In this document: positions 63,148 through 64,000 of the stretch, one piece after another
Numbering within the stretch: position 1 is the first letter of the stretch
How the letters are laid out: each line of letters opens with the position of its first letter
Origin: an uncultured Croceitalea sp.
GTDB taxonomy: Bacteria > Bacteroidota > Bacteroidia > Flavobacteriales > Flavobacteriaceae
Reading direction: 5' to 3'
DNA length: 64,000 nucleotides
Assembly (NCBI GenBank): GCA_947494805.1
Contig: CANLWK010000002.1
Span: 1-64,000, forward strand
Translations under genes and position numbers: made by a program
Notes under the pieces: generated by a model
What the model was told of the DNA's origin: nothing
Seen by the model: only the letters and a program-made list of their open reading frames with translations
Database searches by the model: none

Positions 63148-64000
63148 ATGCCCCGCAAAAAGACAAGGCGTCATCTGTATGCCGCGCTATTGGTGTTATC
63201 ATCAGTTGTAGTTTATTCGGCAGTGTTAAAATCAAATGTTTTCACATTTGGATTCGAACTTGGTACATCTAAAAGCGAAACATCGGTATCTCTAACCGAA
63301 GTAGCAAACGATGTTGACTTCTCCAGTAAAAACAATGCATTTTCCCCAGCTAGTGCTCCTATGTTCACCACTATAATTCAAGGTGCTGACGAGCAAGTGG
63401 CATGTACAAATAATGGTTTTACCATAGCGCGTTTCAATTTATGCGGAGATTCTGATGATAGAAACATAACACTATCTGGTGGTCCTTACGGTTCGGTACA
63501 GTGGCAAATATTAGGAGGCAGTTGTACACCTGATACCAATCAAGACTGCCCAAATACTACGTTGTCTTGTTATACTACGGTAAGCACTGGTCAAAATTTC
63601 ACTTTGGATGCCAGTACCATACCTGCTGGTTCAGGTGCGGAATTTAGAGTGGTTGCCGACGGTAGCCAATTCTTTTTTAAGGTAAAGAAAAGTACGATTA
63701 CCCAGACTTTTGTGAAGCGTGATTTTATTTGTGGTGTTGATGGTCGTATACAGATTACAAACCTATCAAGTTCATACGAATACAGCATCGACGGTGGAAC
63801 GAACTGGCAGACGTCTCCTATTTTTGACGGACTTGCCCCTGGAACCTACAACATCACCGCACGTCTACAAAATACACCAAATACCTGTGAATATCCTTAT
63901 GACCCTATTGAAATTGAACAACTGGATATTTCAATGGGTGTTGAATTCGTAGATGCACAGTGTTTTGGTGACACAGGAAGTATAACGGTTACCGTGAACG
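63148..64000 (+). CDS. Large SprB-like surface protein, 5' part cut by the window edge
   Basis: Open from ATG 63148 to the window end (284 codons read, no stop). A basic N-terminus and membrane-targeting helix (RHLYAALLVLSSVVVYSAVL) precede a secreted region rich in Thr, Ser and Asn with paired cysteines. The last block (CFGDTGSITVTV) and YSIDGGTNWQTSPIFDGLAP match SprB repeats, found in gliding adhesins secreted by T9SS. The C-terminal sorting domain is outside the window. Confidence 0.75.
   Translation, partial: MPRKKTRRHLYAALLVLSSVVVYSAVLKSNVFTFGFELGTSKSETSVSLTEVANDVDFSSKNNAFSPASAPMFTTIIQGADEQVACTNNGFTIARFNLCGDSDDRNITLSGGPYGSVQWQILGGSCTPDTNQDCPNTTLSCYTTVSTGQNFTLDASTIPAGSGAEFRVVADGSQFFFKVKKSTITQTFVKRDFICGVDGRIQITNLSSSYEYSIDGGTNWQTSPIFDGLAPGTYNITARLQNTPNTCEYPYDPIEIEQLDISMGVEFVDAQCFGDTGSITVTVN

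Overview
The window comes from a chromosome of a Bacteroidota bacterium, almost certainly a Flavobacteriaceae member; the genus cannot be fixed from sequence alone. The signs are gldI, bacillithiol synthesis (bshC), a long Bacteroidota-type signal peptidase, several flavobacterial DUF families (DUF6048, DUF6452, DUF5683, DUF6122, DUF3810), a SprB-like surface protein and many promoters with the Bacteroidota -7 box TAnnTTTG. Nearly all of it is chromosomal core. I see no transposase, phage gene, CRISPR array, tRNA or origin.

Layout. 1-68: 3' tail of a 5S rRNA and its terminator, so an rRNA operon lies just to the left. 91-6769: hemolysin III, ZIP transporter, RlmL-like and RlmD methyltransferases, two exported DUF proteins and rocD. 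6817-14345: an exported carboxypeptidase-regulatory-like protein, an M14 peptidase, bshC, a PNPOx-like flavoprotein, a decayed gene and pgmB. 14573-19180: a tightly coupled guaA-LysM/PBP1-OsmC-DUF922 operon. 19190-23364: an amidohydrolase remnant, DUF3810, then nrnA-gldI-PPIase. 23440-27690: PhoD-like phosphatase, ndk, recF-lipoprotein-DUF721 and a TPR protein. 27694-33115: ribH, a small membrane protein, mutL, two rhomboids and an EEP-family enzyme. 33101-38832: parA-parB-DUF5683-dapB-lepB-wbqC-DUF6122, one leftward operon.

38981-47122 holds the propionyl-CoA to succinyl-CoA route: both methylmalonyl-CoA mutase subunits leftward (behind udk and a divIC-like gene), and a three-gene biotin-dependent acyl-CoA carboxylase rightward. 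A nine-copy 7-bp tandem repeat sits between the divIC-like gene and the small mutase subunit.

48530-58361 is the most coherent accessory block: a peptidoglycan recycling locus. A leftward operon (nagB/PIG-L fusion, GHL10 lipoprotein, AmpG-like permease, NagZ-like GH3, a methyltransferase, anmK) faces a rightward deoR-type regulator and murQ. Together they can cut denuded glycan, import it, release anhydroMurNAc, phosphorylate it, remove the lactyl ether and deaminate the resulting amino sugar. No nagA is present, and the NagB protein carries a fused deacetylase-like domain with its metal motif intact. The same protein has Thr where E. coli NagB has a catalytic Asp. The divergent promoter region carries phased TGC repeats that look like the regulator's operator.

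58411-64000: a HEAT-like protein, an unrecognised seven-helix membrane protein with a cytoplasmic tail, an alanine/cation symporter, a PQQ-type sugar dehydrogenase and the start of a large SprB-like surface protein cut by the window edge.

Two decayed genes (13130-13646 and 19190-19466) can be recovered by reading across frames.
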